A stretch of 64,000 nucleotides of DNA from Candidatus Gastranaerophilales bacterium (GTDB taxonomy: Bacteria; Cyanobacteriota; Vampirovibrionia; Gastranaerophilales; Gastranaerophilaceae). A model generated the notes under the pieces. That model ran no database searches, was not told the DNA's origin, and was given only the letters and a program-made list of their open reading frames with translations. The translations under genes were made by a program, and so were the position numbers. The stretch is taken from NCBI GenBank assembly GCA_017461425.1, contig JAFTXY010000005.1:1-64000 (forward strand). The letters are read 5' to 3'. Shown piece after piece: positions 51,926-60,506 of this stretch (its first letter is position 1; each line of letters starts with the position of its first letter).

Positions 51926-52522
51926 TTAACTACCTTTTTGAACAGATTTTAATGCCCATTCTTTCGCACGAGCACCAGGAATAACTTTTCCATCAATTCT
52001 TATGCCATATCCAAATGGAGCCTCACCTTTATTTATACCATCAACATCAAAACAAAACACCTTGTATTTATCGTAAAAATTATTTGTATTTTTATTATCA
52101 TCAAATGCTGTGCCCGTTGCATACACCCAATAAGTAACGTTATCAGATGCAACTATTTGAGATAATTGTTTATTTTTACAAGGCGTATCAAAATCTCCGC
52201 TTGCTTCTATTGAGGGAGAACTTGTTGTATCAGAACAGTTTACAGATTTAGTTGATATTACATCAGCAAAAGATTCGCAGAAAAATTTTGCATTAGCATG
52301 TTCTGTTCCATCTGCTTTAAAACGCAAATTTCCATTCAATGAATATTGTTCAGAACTAACTAATTGATGCACTGCTGCACCTAATGTATTATTTGCTTTT
52401 TTAAATTTCAAAACATTCTCATCCGGCGCACTTTGAAAAGCAACTGGCATTAATACAGCTGCAAGTATTCCAAGGACTACAAGTACGATTAATAATTCCG
52501 CCAAAGTAAATGCTTTTTTCAC
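51926..52522 (-). CDS. type IV pilin/pseudopilin-like protein
   Basis: The 198-residue protein has a class III signal peptide: 'MKKA' followed by 'FTLAELLIVLVVLGILAAVL'. Cleavage before Phe would follow Ala rather than the more usual Gly; Glu5 of the mature form is present. The rest is a globular domain with six cysteines. It is likely a minor pilin or pseudopilin secreted through type IV pilus machinery, though no other pilus genes are in the window. SD AAGGAG. Confidence 0.88.
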   Translation of the reverse strand: MKKAFTLAELLIVLVVLGILAAVLMPVAFQSAPDENVLKFKKANNTLGAAVHQLVSSEQYSLNGNLRFKADGTEHANAKFFCESFADVISTKSVNCSDTTSSPSIEASGDFDTPCKNKQLSQIVASDNVTYWVYATGTAFDDNKNTNNFYDKYKVFCFDVDGINKGEAPFGYGIRIDGKVIPGARAKEWALKSVQKGS

Positions 52523-52551
52523 AATAACTCCTTATATTAAAAAAGGCTTAA

Positions 52552-52794
52552 TTATATCAAGCCCATTAATTTCAAATCTTTAGCTATAGCATTATCAAAC
52601 ATGCTAACATAAGCTAAATCAACACTCGCTATACCGCAATACTGATGCTTAAATTCATTTTTAGAATTTGATGTATTATTGCTTTCAAATTTTGTATATT
52701 TTGTTTTATTTATACTGTCATTATATTTTTGAATAACAGGTAGTACACGCATCATAACCTCGAGCAATTTGTCTTTGTTACTTAATATTATCAT
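52552..52794 (-). CDS. small hypothetical protein
   Basis: Up to 80 residues, no family recognised ('MMRVLPVIQKYNDSINK', 'DLAYVSMFDNAIAKDLKLMG'). The ATG at 52794 lacks an SD; the paired ATGs at 52755/52752 have GAGG a few nt upstream, so the protein may be ~66 residues. No membrane segment. Sits between the methyltransferase and pilin genes on the same strand. Confidence 0.5.
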   Translation of the reverse strand: MIILSNKDKLLEVMMRVLPVIQKYNDSINKTKYTKFESNNTSNSKNEFKHQYCGIASVDLAYVSMFDNAIAKDLKLMGLI

Positions 52795-52847
52795 GATTAA
52801 AGGTTTGAAGCAATAAATATTTCGCCCAATTGTATTAAACTTTTGGT

Positions 52848-53609
52848 TTATTTTAAATAATCAATTAAAGCAAAAGAAATAGAAGCGCAAACTCCTAGAT
52901 TTAAAGATTCAACATTATTTGCCATTTTAAATGTAACTGTTTTATCAGAAATATTAATTATTTCATCAGATAATCCATCGGCTTCTGAACCAAAAGCAAG
53001 AATAAATTTTTCAGGGATTTTTAAATCTTTAAATTCTGTATCAGAATTTACAACTGTTGAAATTATTTGATGGGTTTTGGATAATTTTTTTATTAATTCG
53101 ATTTCGCCAATATGGATAATAGGTAATTTAAACATATTTTGAGCAGCAGCTCTTATTGTTTTTGAATTATAAATATCAACACAATCATTGATTAAAATTA
53201 TTCCATCCATAGAAAAAGCACAAGCGCTTCTAATGATTGTTCCTAAATTGCCTGCATCTTTAATACCATCAATTAAAACAATCTTGTTTAATGAATTGAA
53301 GATATTAATATCTATAATAGGCTCTTTAATAATTCCTGCCATATCGACAGGGCTTTTTGTTGTTGAGATTTTCTTTAAAATTTCATTATTAACATAAACT
53401 AAATTATTAGTTTTAACTTTTTTTGAAACTTCAGAATTTTTCAAACAAAAGAAATATTCAAATTGAATATTATCCTCAATTAAACCCAAAATTGTTTGCT
53501 CGCCATCAACAAAAATTAATTTTTCATTTTTTCTTGTTTTAGGAGTTTGTAATTTTACACAATATTTCACTAAATCATTTTGAGTACTAGATATTTCAAC
53601 AATATTCAT
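52848..53609 (-). CDS. SpoU/TrmH-family RNA 2'-O-methyltransferase
   Basis: The 253-residue SPOUT protein has an N-terminal substrate-binding domain and knot motifs: 'DAGNLGTIIRSACAF' (motif 1), 'FILAFGSEADGLSDE' (motif 2) and 'VESLNLGVCASISFAL' (motif 3). It likely methylates rRNA or tRNA ribose with SAM; the site is not predictable. Its ATG follows the aminopeptidase stop directly. Confidence 0.92.
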   Translation of the reverse strand: MNIVEISSTQNDLVKYCVKLQTPKTRKNEKLIFVDGEQTILGLIEDNIQFEYFFCLKNSEVSKKVKTNNLVYVNNEILKKISTTKSPVDMAGIIKEPIIDINIFNSLNKIVLIDGIKDAGNLGTIIRSACAFSMDGIILINDCVDIYNSKTIRAAAQNMFKLPIIHIGEIELIKKLSKTHQIISTVVNSDTEFKDLKIPEKFILAFGSEADGLSDEIINISDKTVTFKMANNVESLNLGVCASISFALIDYLK

Positions 53610-55214
53610 TTAAAAACTTTCTTGCCATTTTTTAACAAAATCTGCTTCAATTTCATTAAGCATACCATAATCAATTAAAACCTCCTCAAAAGGAAATTTT
53701 GACAAAGAATATCTATTGTATTCAACATCCCAATACACGCAATTTTCAATTCTTACACCAAATTCAAGACCAATTTCAATATCTTTTCCGTACAAGCCAG
53801 GTTCAATAGAATGGACTTGATATGGCTTAATAATGTCATCTGATGAGATTGAAAGTCTTGGAGGATTTTGATGAACAGAGGTTCCTATTCCATGTCCTAA
53901 ACCGTGATTAAATTTAAATCCACATTTCTCAAAAGGTTTAAGTATTTTTCTTGCAATATAATCAACTTTTGAAGCATTTGTTTCTTTGGATAAAAAACAA
54001 TTAATAAATGCTTTTAAAACATTAGTATAGATTTTTTTATACAACAAACTTGGTCTTGAACCAAAATAAAAAGTTCTTGTAATATCTGTTGCATAACCAC
54101 CATCCCAATATCCGCCACAATCAAGCAAAAAAAGCATCTCATCTTGCAAGATTTTATTTTTATCATAATCAGTATAATGAATTGATGCACTATTGCTATC
54201 TAAAGCCATTATTGTTTTAAACGAAGTTGTTTTGGCACCCTGTTTTAACAATTCTTTTTCAAAAATATTTTTCAAATCATATTCAGATAAACCAGCTTTT
54301 AGTTGATTTTTAAAATTAAAAATAGCTTTATCTAATTTTGAAAAAGATTTTTCTAATTCCTTAATAACACTAATTGATTTAACAGATGAATACAAAGATA
54401 AATTATTATTTTTAATTTCTTTTGGTTTTTTAATTAAAAGATAATTTTTAACATTGATTTTTTCTACATCAACATGTATTTCATCTTGAATCGATTGAAT
54501 GTAGTTATTGAATTCAGACAATTTTAAAATATTAAGATTTTCAATTTTAATTTTTTCACAACCATCAGCAAATAATACATAATTGGAATTTTTAAAATCT
54601 AAATACAAAATCGAAGAAAATAAAGAACTGTTTTGCATTTGAAAACTTCTTAGATTAGTTAAATACGCAATTTCATCCAAATCAAAAACAAGCATTTTAT
54701 CGATATTGGAATTATTCTTCTTTAATTTATTTATTTTAAACGAGAAATCTTGTCGCTCAATATCTTTATCAACTATAAATATGGAATTTTTTAAGTTTAT
54801 ATCATTATTTTTAGCAAAATTATCTTTTAAAGTATATTTTCTAACATCAAAATAAGAATCATATTTTAAATAATCTTTAAGTAAAATATCACAAGGAACG
54901 TGTAAAACTGTATTTTTCTTGTAGATTTTTTTTAAAGAATCAAAAAAAGTTTCAGCAAGTTGCATTTTATAAATTTGAACATCTTTGTTTGTTATTTTAT
55001 CCGCTAAAAGATGATATCTTGTGTCAACAAATAATTTTATATTACCGCTTTTATCAATAACCGCTTCTCCTGATGTTCCAGAAAAATTTGTCAAAACATT
55101 CAATGGTGAAGAACTATAATGACAACCAAAAAAAGAATCGCTTGATTTTAATAAAAGAATTTCATTATCTTTTAAAATTGACTTATAAAATTTAATTTGA
55201 GAGGCCTTATTCAT
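53610..55214 (-). CDS. M24B Xaa-Pro aminopeptidase
   Basis: The 534-residue protein has creatinase-like N-terminal domains and a C-terminal pita-bread catalytic domain. Metal ligands are visible: Asp in 'LDCGGYWDGGYATDITRTF' (~384-396), His in 'NHGLGHGIGTSVHQ' (~456) and Glu in 'SIEPGLYG' and 'GVRIENC'. It removes N-terminal residues before proline. The three-part length suggests the APP1-like type. AGGA SD. yjbQ is 7 bp upstream. Confidence 0.92.
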   Translation of the reverse strand: MNKASQIKFYKSILKDNEILLLKSSDSFFGCHYSSSPLNVLTNFSGTSGEAVIDKSGNIKLFVDTRYHLLADKITNKDVQIYKMQLAETFFDSLKKIYKKNTVLHVPCDILLKDYLKYDSYFDVRKYTLKDNFAKNNDINLKNSIFIVDKDIERQDFSFKINKLKKNNSNIDKMLVFDLDEIAYLTNLRSFQMQNSSLFSSILYLDFKNSNYVLFADGCEKIKIENLNILKLSEFNNYIQSIQDEIHVDVEKINVKNYLLIKKPKEIKNNNLSLYSSVKSISVIKELEKSFSKLDKAIFNFKNQLKAGLSEYDLKNIFEKELLKQGAKTTSFKTIMALDSNSASIHYTDYDKNKILQDEMLFLLDCGGYWDGGYATDITRTFYFGSRPSLLYKKIYTNVLKAFINCFLSKETNASKVDYIARKILKPFEKCGFKFNHGLGHGIGTSVHQNPPRLSISSDDIIKPYQVHSIEPGLYGKDIEIGLEFGVRIENCVYWDVEYNRYSLSKFPFEEVLIDYGMLNEIEADFVKKWQESF

Positions 55215-55221
55215 ACATTTC

Positions 55222-55638
55222 CTAATACATCACAGAAACAACAATTTGTCTTGTTCTTTGCTTATTATCAAAATCAATTAAAACTATTTTTTGCCAAGTG
55301 TTTAAAATTATTTCCCCATTTTCAACACTTAAAGTTATATTATTTCCAAGTAATGTTGCTCTTAAATGAGCATATGCATTACCATCATGCCAAGTATTAT
55401 CATGTTGATATACTTTATTAATTGGAACAATATTTTCTAATAATTTTGGCAAATCAACAACAAGTCCTGGCTCATATTCTAATGTTAAAATAGAAGCAGT
55501 TGAAGATGTAGTTGAAATATTAACTATTGCATTTTTTTCTTGAGAATTTGAAACTATGCTTTGAACTCTTGATGTAATATCAATTACATCATCAAATCCT
55601 TTTGTTGTAATAGTAAATTTTTCAGTTAAAACGGTCAT
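55222..55638 (-). CDS. yjbQ: YjbQ family (UPF0047) protein
   Basis: A 138-residue beta-rich protein with 'STTSSTASILTLEYEPG', 'DNTWHDGNAYAHLRATLLG' and 'TWQKIVLIDFDNKQRTR'. The family has weak thiamine-phosphate synthase activity in vitro, but its real role is uncertain. Lies between the HppA-like and aminopeptidase genes on the same strand. Confidence 0.92.
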   Translation of the reverse strand: MTVLTEKFTITTKGFDDVIDITSRVQSIVSNSQEKNAIVNISTTSSTASILTLEYEPGLVVDLPKLLENIVPINKVYQHDNTWHDGNAYAHLRATLLGNNITLSVENGEIILNTWQKIVLIDFDNKQRTRQIVVSVMY

Positions 55639-55651
55639 ACAATAAATTAAC

Positions 55652-57763
55652 CTAAATCATTTTTGTAAACATTGGGATTAATGCTAATGATAATATTGCT
55701 AAAAATTTAATTAATGAATTCAAAGAAGGAGCAATAATATCTCTTGAAACCGCATAATATGAATCTGCTGTCTTAATTGCGCCATATTCATTTGAATATT
55801 GAGCATTAATAAATTCATGTTCAAAATATTTTTTTGCAGCACGAGCAACAAAAGAAGAGTTTGTGCTTACAAAAATCAATCCGCAAGATGCAATAATTAC
55901 ACCAAATACAAAACAAGCCATTGCAGCAAGTCCAAATTTGAAGCCAATTGCTAATAATATTATACTTACAATCAATGTATATATTATCACTTGTATAGAA
56001 GAATTTAATGCTGCCACATCAACGCATTTTTCATAATCTGGACGCATTTCAAATCTTAAGATTTGTGGAAAATTTCTGAATTGATATTTAACTTGCAAAA
56101 CTAATTTTGATGCAGTTTTTGATATTCCACCCAAAATTAAACCGCAATATAAAAACGGAATAAATGTGCCTAATAATAAAGATGTTATTAAATATGGATT
56201 TAATATATCAATTTGAAAAATTTGCGCAATTGTAATAAACGCAACAAGTACAGCCAAAGAAGCAAGGACTGACGTAAAATTAACAAAGTTTTTACCCAGA
56301 GCAAAAACATTTTCACCAATACCTTTTAATACCCCAACTTTGTCTTCAGATAAAGTTTCATAGTCTTCTTCATAAGTTTTAGAAATAATATTAACGCTAT
56401 TTGAAATATGTGCAAACGCATTAATTGATACCATCATACCAACAGTGGAAAGCATTCCTAAAACAGACAAAACAATTCCAAAAATTCCAAATTCAGGTGA
56501 TGTAGCTCCCTCAGAAACAAAAAATGAAATTGGAATTAACAAAGCCAAAATTGCACAAGGAAAAGATGAAGTTAAAAAAGATTCTTTCATTGTTTGAATC
56601 ATAGCAGGAATAGTTCCGGCTATTGCAGCATTTGCAATACTTCTTGCTGGTTTAAATTTTGAAAATATATTATTTGCATTAACAAAACAAATACCAAAAC
56701 CAGCAATAGAACCAAGTATTATAGAAAATGCTAAACATAATGCATCTGGCATCCAAGAAGCAATGACTTTAAATGAAATTATGTTAAATAAAACAATAGC
56801 AACTAAACTTGAAATAAATAAGGTTCTTATAGGGTTAATGTCTTTAGATATTTTAGTTAATAAAATAACAAATACAGAAGAAAATAAGCCGCTAGAAGCG
56901 ATAATAATAGGTAAAAACATACCCATTAGTGCATAACATTCGTTTCCAATTGTCATTGCTGCAATAATAATTGCAATAAACGATTCTAATAATTCACTAG
57001 ACATTCCAACCAAAGAAAAAGCACTATTAGAAATGCCATTTAACAATAATAATGGGTTTCTTCTATCATCTTCCTGTATTTCATCAAAGAAATTTAAAAT
57101 AACATTTTTTGCATTTGAACAAGCTAGTTTTGATGCTGCTCCACTTATAACAGAAAATAAAGCAACTAATGAAATCCCCAAAGCAAACCCATTAATTAAC
57201 TGGTAATCTTTAAAATTATGAAAAAGAATTACTAATACAATCAAAGAAATGCCGGATGTAAACATCGAAGTAACAATACCAGAATTAAGAGCAATCTTTA
57301 AACCAAAATTCAAGGTTTCAAGTGCACTATGAGAAATTCTTGTATTAGTTCTAATGCATACACTGCTTGCAACATACGAACAAGCGCAAGCAATTAAAAC
57401 CCCGCATATATATGCAATACTAAATTGAATACTAATAAATTTAACAAAGAAAAATAATAATATTAAAGATAATCCGAAAATAATTTTATTTTGCCTATTT
57501 AAAAATACTTTTACACCATTATAAAAATAGGAAACAATTCTTTTTAAAAAATTGTTATTAGCATCATGAAATGATATTTCAAGGTTTTTGCAAACAGCAA
57601 GCAATATTGCAACAGAACCTGCACAAACCCCAACCCATTTAGAAATTGTTGATTTTGTGTTTACAAAATATATTCCATATGCAACATAAGCTGACAGAAA
57701 AATAAAAACCCATAAAATAAAATACCAAAAAAATAACCTTTTTTTAATCTGATTTCTATCCAT
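55652..57763 (-). CDS. membrane pyrophosphatase (HppA) homologue lacking catalytic residues
   Basis: The 703-residue, multi-helix protein aligns along its length with ion-pumping membrane pyrophosphatases: 'EDDRRNP' (231-237), 'GMSSELLESF', 'FEMRPDYEKCVDVAA', 'APSLNSLIKFL'. Yet the PPi/Mg2+ ligands are gone. The usual GGIFTKAADVGADL region is 'SGAASKLACSNAK' (207-219). DNVGDNVGD is 'NGISNSAFS' (242-250). DAYGPIADNAGG is 'NAFAHISNSVNI' (447-458). GDTVGDPFKDTSGP is 'VSRDIIAP' (~672). It cannot hydrolyse PPi by the known mechanism; it may be a transporter, sensor or structural relic kept by selection. Confidence 0.85.
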   Translation of the reverse strand: MDRNQIKKRLFFWYFILWVFIFLSAYVAYGIYFVNTKSTISKWVGVCAGSVAILLAVCKNLEISFHDANNNFLKRIVSYFYNGVKVFLNRQNKIIFGLSLILLFFFVKFISIQFSIAYICGVLIACACSYVASSVCIRTNTRISHSALETLNFGLKIALNSGIVTSMFTSGISLIVLVILFHNFKDYQLINGFALGISLVALFSVISGAASKLACSNAKNVILNFFDEIQEDDRRNPLLLLNGISNSAFSLVGMSSELLESFIAIIIAAMTIGNECYALMGMFLPIIIASSGLFSSVFVILLTKISKDINPIRTLFISSLVAIVLFNIISFKVIASWMPDALCLAFSIILGSIAGFGICFVNANNIFSKFKPARSIANAAIAGTIPAMIQTMKESFLTSSFPCAILALLIPISFFVSEGATSPEFGIFGIVLSVLGMLSTVGMMVSINAFAHISNSVNIISKTYEEDYETLSEDKVGVLKGIGENVFALGKNFVNFTSVLASLAVLVAFITIAQIFQIDILNPYLITSLLLGTFIPFLYCGLILGGISKTASKLVLQVKYQFRNFPQILRFEMRPDYEKCVDVAALNSSIQVIIYTLIVSIILLAIGFKFGLAAMACFVFGVIIASCGLIFVSTNSSFVARAAKKYFEHEFINAQYSNEYGAIKTADSYYAVSRDIIAPSLNSLIKFLAILSLALIPMFTKMI

Positions 57764-57814
57764 ATAACTTCCATTTACTAGCTTTTAAGTCTATTATAAT
57801 AGAAAAAAGGTTTT

Positions 57815-58600
57815 TTAGTTAATAATCCATCTTTTCTTAATAAGATTTAATCTTTTTTCGTCTGAAATTTGGACTATTGCTGCATTAATGGCATTTAACA
57901 ATTCTTTAGATTTTTCAGATTTACGAACAGCAACTGCGTAATATTCTCTAGAATACGCTTTATTTATTATTCTTAAATCATTATTTTTAAATCCAGCAAG
58001 AATACAGTCATCACCTAAAATTGCATCCACCTGCTTATTTACTAATAGATTGTATGCTTCAACATAAGATTTTGCACCAATAATATGAGCATTCGGAACA
58101 ACCAAACGTGAAATCTTTTCTCCAGTTGTACCTAAAATAACAGCTAACCTTCCATTTTTATTAAAATATTGCAGACTTGAAATTTTAGAAGTTTTTCTAA
58201 TCATTATTTTTTGATTTGCAATAAAATATGGAGCAGAAAAATCAAGAATTAGCTTTCTTTTTTCATTAATACTCATAGTAGCAACAAGAATATCAACTTC
58301 TTTTGAATTTAATTTAGAAATTCTATTTTGAGGATTAACTGCAACAAATTTAACCAAACCCATAGAATTGCTTTTAAATATATTTTGAGCAATTTCATTT
58401 GCAATATCAATATCAACGCCAGATAATTTTTTATCTTTATAAAATCCAAAAGGAGGAGAATCTGTTTTAACACCAACAATTATATGTCCTCTTTTTTTAA
58501 TTGTTTCAAGATCATTAAGTTCTTTTTCTTTTTTAGAACATCCACAAAACAAAAACAAAGATAAAATTATAAAAAATGTAAAAATAATATACTTTTTCAT
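57815..58600 (-). CDS. lipoprotein solute-binding protein, family 3 (amino-acid type)
   Basis: The 261-residue protein has a lipoprotein signal with lipobox 'LFCGC' (Cys21), then the SBP_bac_3 fold: 'GHIIVGVKTDSPPFGFY', 'GVDIDIANEIAQNI', 'ILVATMSINEKRK', 'VDAILGDD'. It would bind an amino acid outside the membrane for an ABC importer, but no permease or ATPase gene is adjacent. Divergent from yitT. Confidence 0.92.
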   Translation of the reverse strand: MKKYIIFTFFIILSLFLFCGCSKKEKELNDLETIKKRGHIIVGVKTDSPPFGFYKDKKLSGVDIDIANEIAQNIFKSNSMGLVKFVAVNPQNRISKLNSKEVDILVATMSINEKRKLILDFSAPYFIANQKIMIRKTSKISSLQYFNKNGRLAVILGTTGEKISRLVVPNAHIIGAKSYVEAYNLLVNKQVDAILGDDCILAGFKNNDLRIINKAYSREYYAVAVRKSEKSKELLNAINAAIVQISDEKRLNLIKKRWIIN

Positions 58601-58622
58601 AAATTTATTCTATCATAAAATT

Positions 58623-59450
58623 ATGAAAGAAATAATATTGAATTTAGTTTTTTGCACACTCGGAGCATTTTTAGCAGCATTTGCATTGGAATGCTTTTTA
58701 GTTCCAAACCAAATAATTGACGGTGGAGTTGTCGGCATATCAATTATGGCAAGTTACATAACAAAAATAAATCTTGGCATATTTTTGGTTGCATTAAATC
58801 TCCCATTTTTATTTATGGCTTGGAATGAATTCGGCAAAAAATTCATATTTTTGGCACTATATAGCGTTGCAATGCTAGCAATATTTGTTAACGTTACACA
58901 TCATATTCCTGTAATTACAAAAGATTTATTATTATCAGCATTATTTGGTGGTGGTATATTAGGTACAGGGGTTGGTTTGGTATTAAAAAACAATGCTTGT
59001 ATGGATGGAACAGAAATTTTAGCTATGAAAATTTCAAAAAAATATCCATATTCCGTTGGTGAAATAATAATGTTTATCAATATATTCATATTCACCTGCG
59101 CAGGCTTTTTATATGGCTGGGAACAAGCAATGTATTCAACATTAACATATATAATTGCTTATAGGGCAATCGATATGATTGTTCAAGGTTTAAGCGAAGA
59201 AAAATCTATCAGAATAATATCAGACAAAGGTCAAGAGTTAGGTCAAGCTATTATTGAAAATCTAAATAAAACTGTAACTTATATTGAAGCGCAAGGTGGA
59301 TATTCAAAAGCCAATAAGACAATGGTGTATTGTATAGTACCTCGTATTGAATTATATAAATTAAAAGAATTAGTAATTTCAATTGATAAAGATGCTTTTC
59401 TTTCTATAGAAAATGTACATGAAGTGTACGGAAAACGTTATAAAAAATAA
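58623..59450 (+). CDS. YitT-family membrane protein
   Basis: The 275-residue protein has a DUF161 part with five to six helices ('FLVPNQIIDGGVVGISIMAS', 'LKNNACMDGTEILAM') and a cytosolic DUF2179 domain from ~195 ('RIISDKGQELGQAIIENL'). Role unknown, possibly transport or small-ligand sensing. TATCAT at 58611-58616 lies 6 nt before the ATG, another likely leaderless start. Confidence 0.92.
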   Translation: MKEIILNLVFCTLGAFLAAFALECFLVPNQIIDGGVVGISIMASYITKINLGIFLVALNLPFLFMAWNEFGKKFIFLALYSVAMLAIFVNVTHHIPVITKDLLLSALFGGGILGTGVGLVLKNNACMDGTEILAMKISKKYPYSVGEIIMFINIFIFTCAGFLYGWEQAMYSTLTYIIAYRAIDMIVQGLSEEKSIRIISDKGQELGQAIIENLNKTVTYIEAQGGYSKANKTMVYCIVPRIELYKLKELVISIDKDAFLSIENVHEVYGKRYKK

Positions 59451-59451
59451 A

Positions 59452-59526
59452 ACAGTGGAATAATACATAAGGAAATCCACTGTATGCCAAAAAAAATGCA
59501 CTTCCCCATTAAAAAGAAGTGCATTT
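59452..59526. terminator. two hairpins between yitT and the hydrolase-like gene
   Basis: First hairpin ACAGTGGA (59452-59459)/TCCACTGT (59476-59483) lacks a T-run. Second, AAATGCACTTC (59494-59504)/GAAGTGCATTT (59516-59526), has A/T runs on both sides and is a good bidirectional terminator. Confidence 0.85.
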
Positions 59527-59548
59527 AATTTTTATTGTATTTTTTACA

Positions 59549-60304
59549 CTATTTTTCAATAAAATTCATAATTTCTATGTTGGCTTCTTTATTAACCCTT
59601 AAAAGGTTATTTCCTGGACCGCCATTGGCATATTGTCGAACAATAACAGGAGTCTTGGTATCAAAATTCATAAAGACCCTATTTGCTTTCGATAAAAGCA
59701 TTAATATTTTTGTATCATTAAATTTTGGTGAAGATACAGGCATTCTAAGACCTTTAAATTCAAACATTGGAGATATTAAAATTAATTTTTCAGGCGGATA
59801 TTTTAAAGACATAGAAGCAATAGCACCCGCAGAAGCACCAATATCCGCACCAATTATAATAACTTTATCAGTATTTATTTTTGGATAATTCGCTCTAACA
59901 TATTTAACAGAATCTACAACATCTTTTGGCAATTTTTGCCAATCTTCAGCTTTATAGTAAAAACGTGATTTTAATTTAAGATTTTCATTGTAAACACTTC
60001 TGCCATGCCCTCTTAAATCCATGGCTAAAACGTTATAATCTTTTAATCTTAATTCTTTTGCAAAATCCTTCCATACTTGAGAATTCAATGAAAAAGAATG
60101 TAAACAAACAACAAGAGGTTTATTGCTTGGATTTTTTGCGAAATATAAATCTCCGACTAATATAAACTTATCTCTTGTTGTAAATTCTATTTTATGCTTT
60201 TCAGGAGGTGTTTTTGGCACCTTCTTTTTAGGCGCAGCATCACTTGCGCATACAAGAGAAAAGAATAAAACACTAATTACTAAATATCCAAAAAATTTTC
60301 TCAT
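59549..60304 (-). CDS. secreted alpha/beta-hydrolase-fold protein with altered active site
   Basis: The 251-residue protein has a Sec signal peptide (MRKFFGYLVISVLFFSLVCA, cleavage probably in ASDA/A). The alpha/beta fold shows 'PLVVCLHSFSLN', 'LAMDLRGHGRS' and a nucleophile elbow reading 'IGADIGASAG' where related hydrolases have GASIGAN: Ser is replaced by Asp. The C-terminal region that normally carries the catalytic His reads 'ANGGPGNNLL'. So it probably lacks esterase activity. TAAAAT lies 6 nt before the ATG, suggesting a leaderless mRNA. Confidence 0.85.
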   Translation of the reverse strand: MRKFFGYLVISVLFFSLVCASDAAPKKKVPKTPPEKHKIEFTTRDKFILVGDLYFAKNPSNKPLVVCLHSFSLNSQVWKDFAKELRLKDYNVLAMDLRGHGRSVYNENLKLKSRFYYKAEDWQKLPKDVVDSVKYVRANYPKINTDKVIIIGADIGASAGAIASMSLKYPPEKLILISPMFEFKGLRMPVSSPKFNDTKILMLLSKANRVFMNFDTKTPVIVRQYANGGPGNNLLRVNKEANIEIMNFIEK

Positions 60305-60429
60305 ATATTAATTTTAACAAATCTGGCATATTTTTTGGCTGTTTTTTAAAATTTACACCTTTTGGATGAAAAAAGAATAAATAAATTAAAGTCTTGAATT
60401 ATTAGTGTCGTATATACAAATATACAGAA

Positions 60430-60503
60430 TTTGTTTAAGAGCTATGCTCTTATTCAAAACCTCCTCCCCAAGTCTAGTAGCCGCCTTATGACGGCTTTTT
60501 TTT
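60430..60503 (+). ncRNA. Yfr1-like small RNA candidate (hairpin, CCUCCUCCCC, terminator)
   Basis: A compact unit with no ORF: a 7-bp hairpin TAAGAGC-TAT-GCTCTTA (60436-60452), a 25-nt unpaired stretch with CCTCCTCCCC (60460-60469), and terminator AGCCG/CGGCT plus T8 (60479-60503). Two stem-loops flanking an unpaired CU-rich, anti-SD sequence is the plan of cyanobacterial Yfr1. Promoter elements are less clear: TTGAAT (60394-60399) and TATACA (60413 or 60421). The exact 5' end is unknown. Confidence 0.6.
60479..60503 (+). terminator. terminator of the Yfr1-like candidate
   Basis: AGCCG (60479-60483)/CGGCT (60492-60496), 8-nt loop, followed by a T-run. Confidence 0.8.
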
Positions 60504-60506
60504 ATT

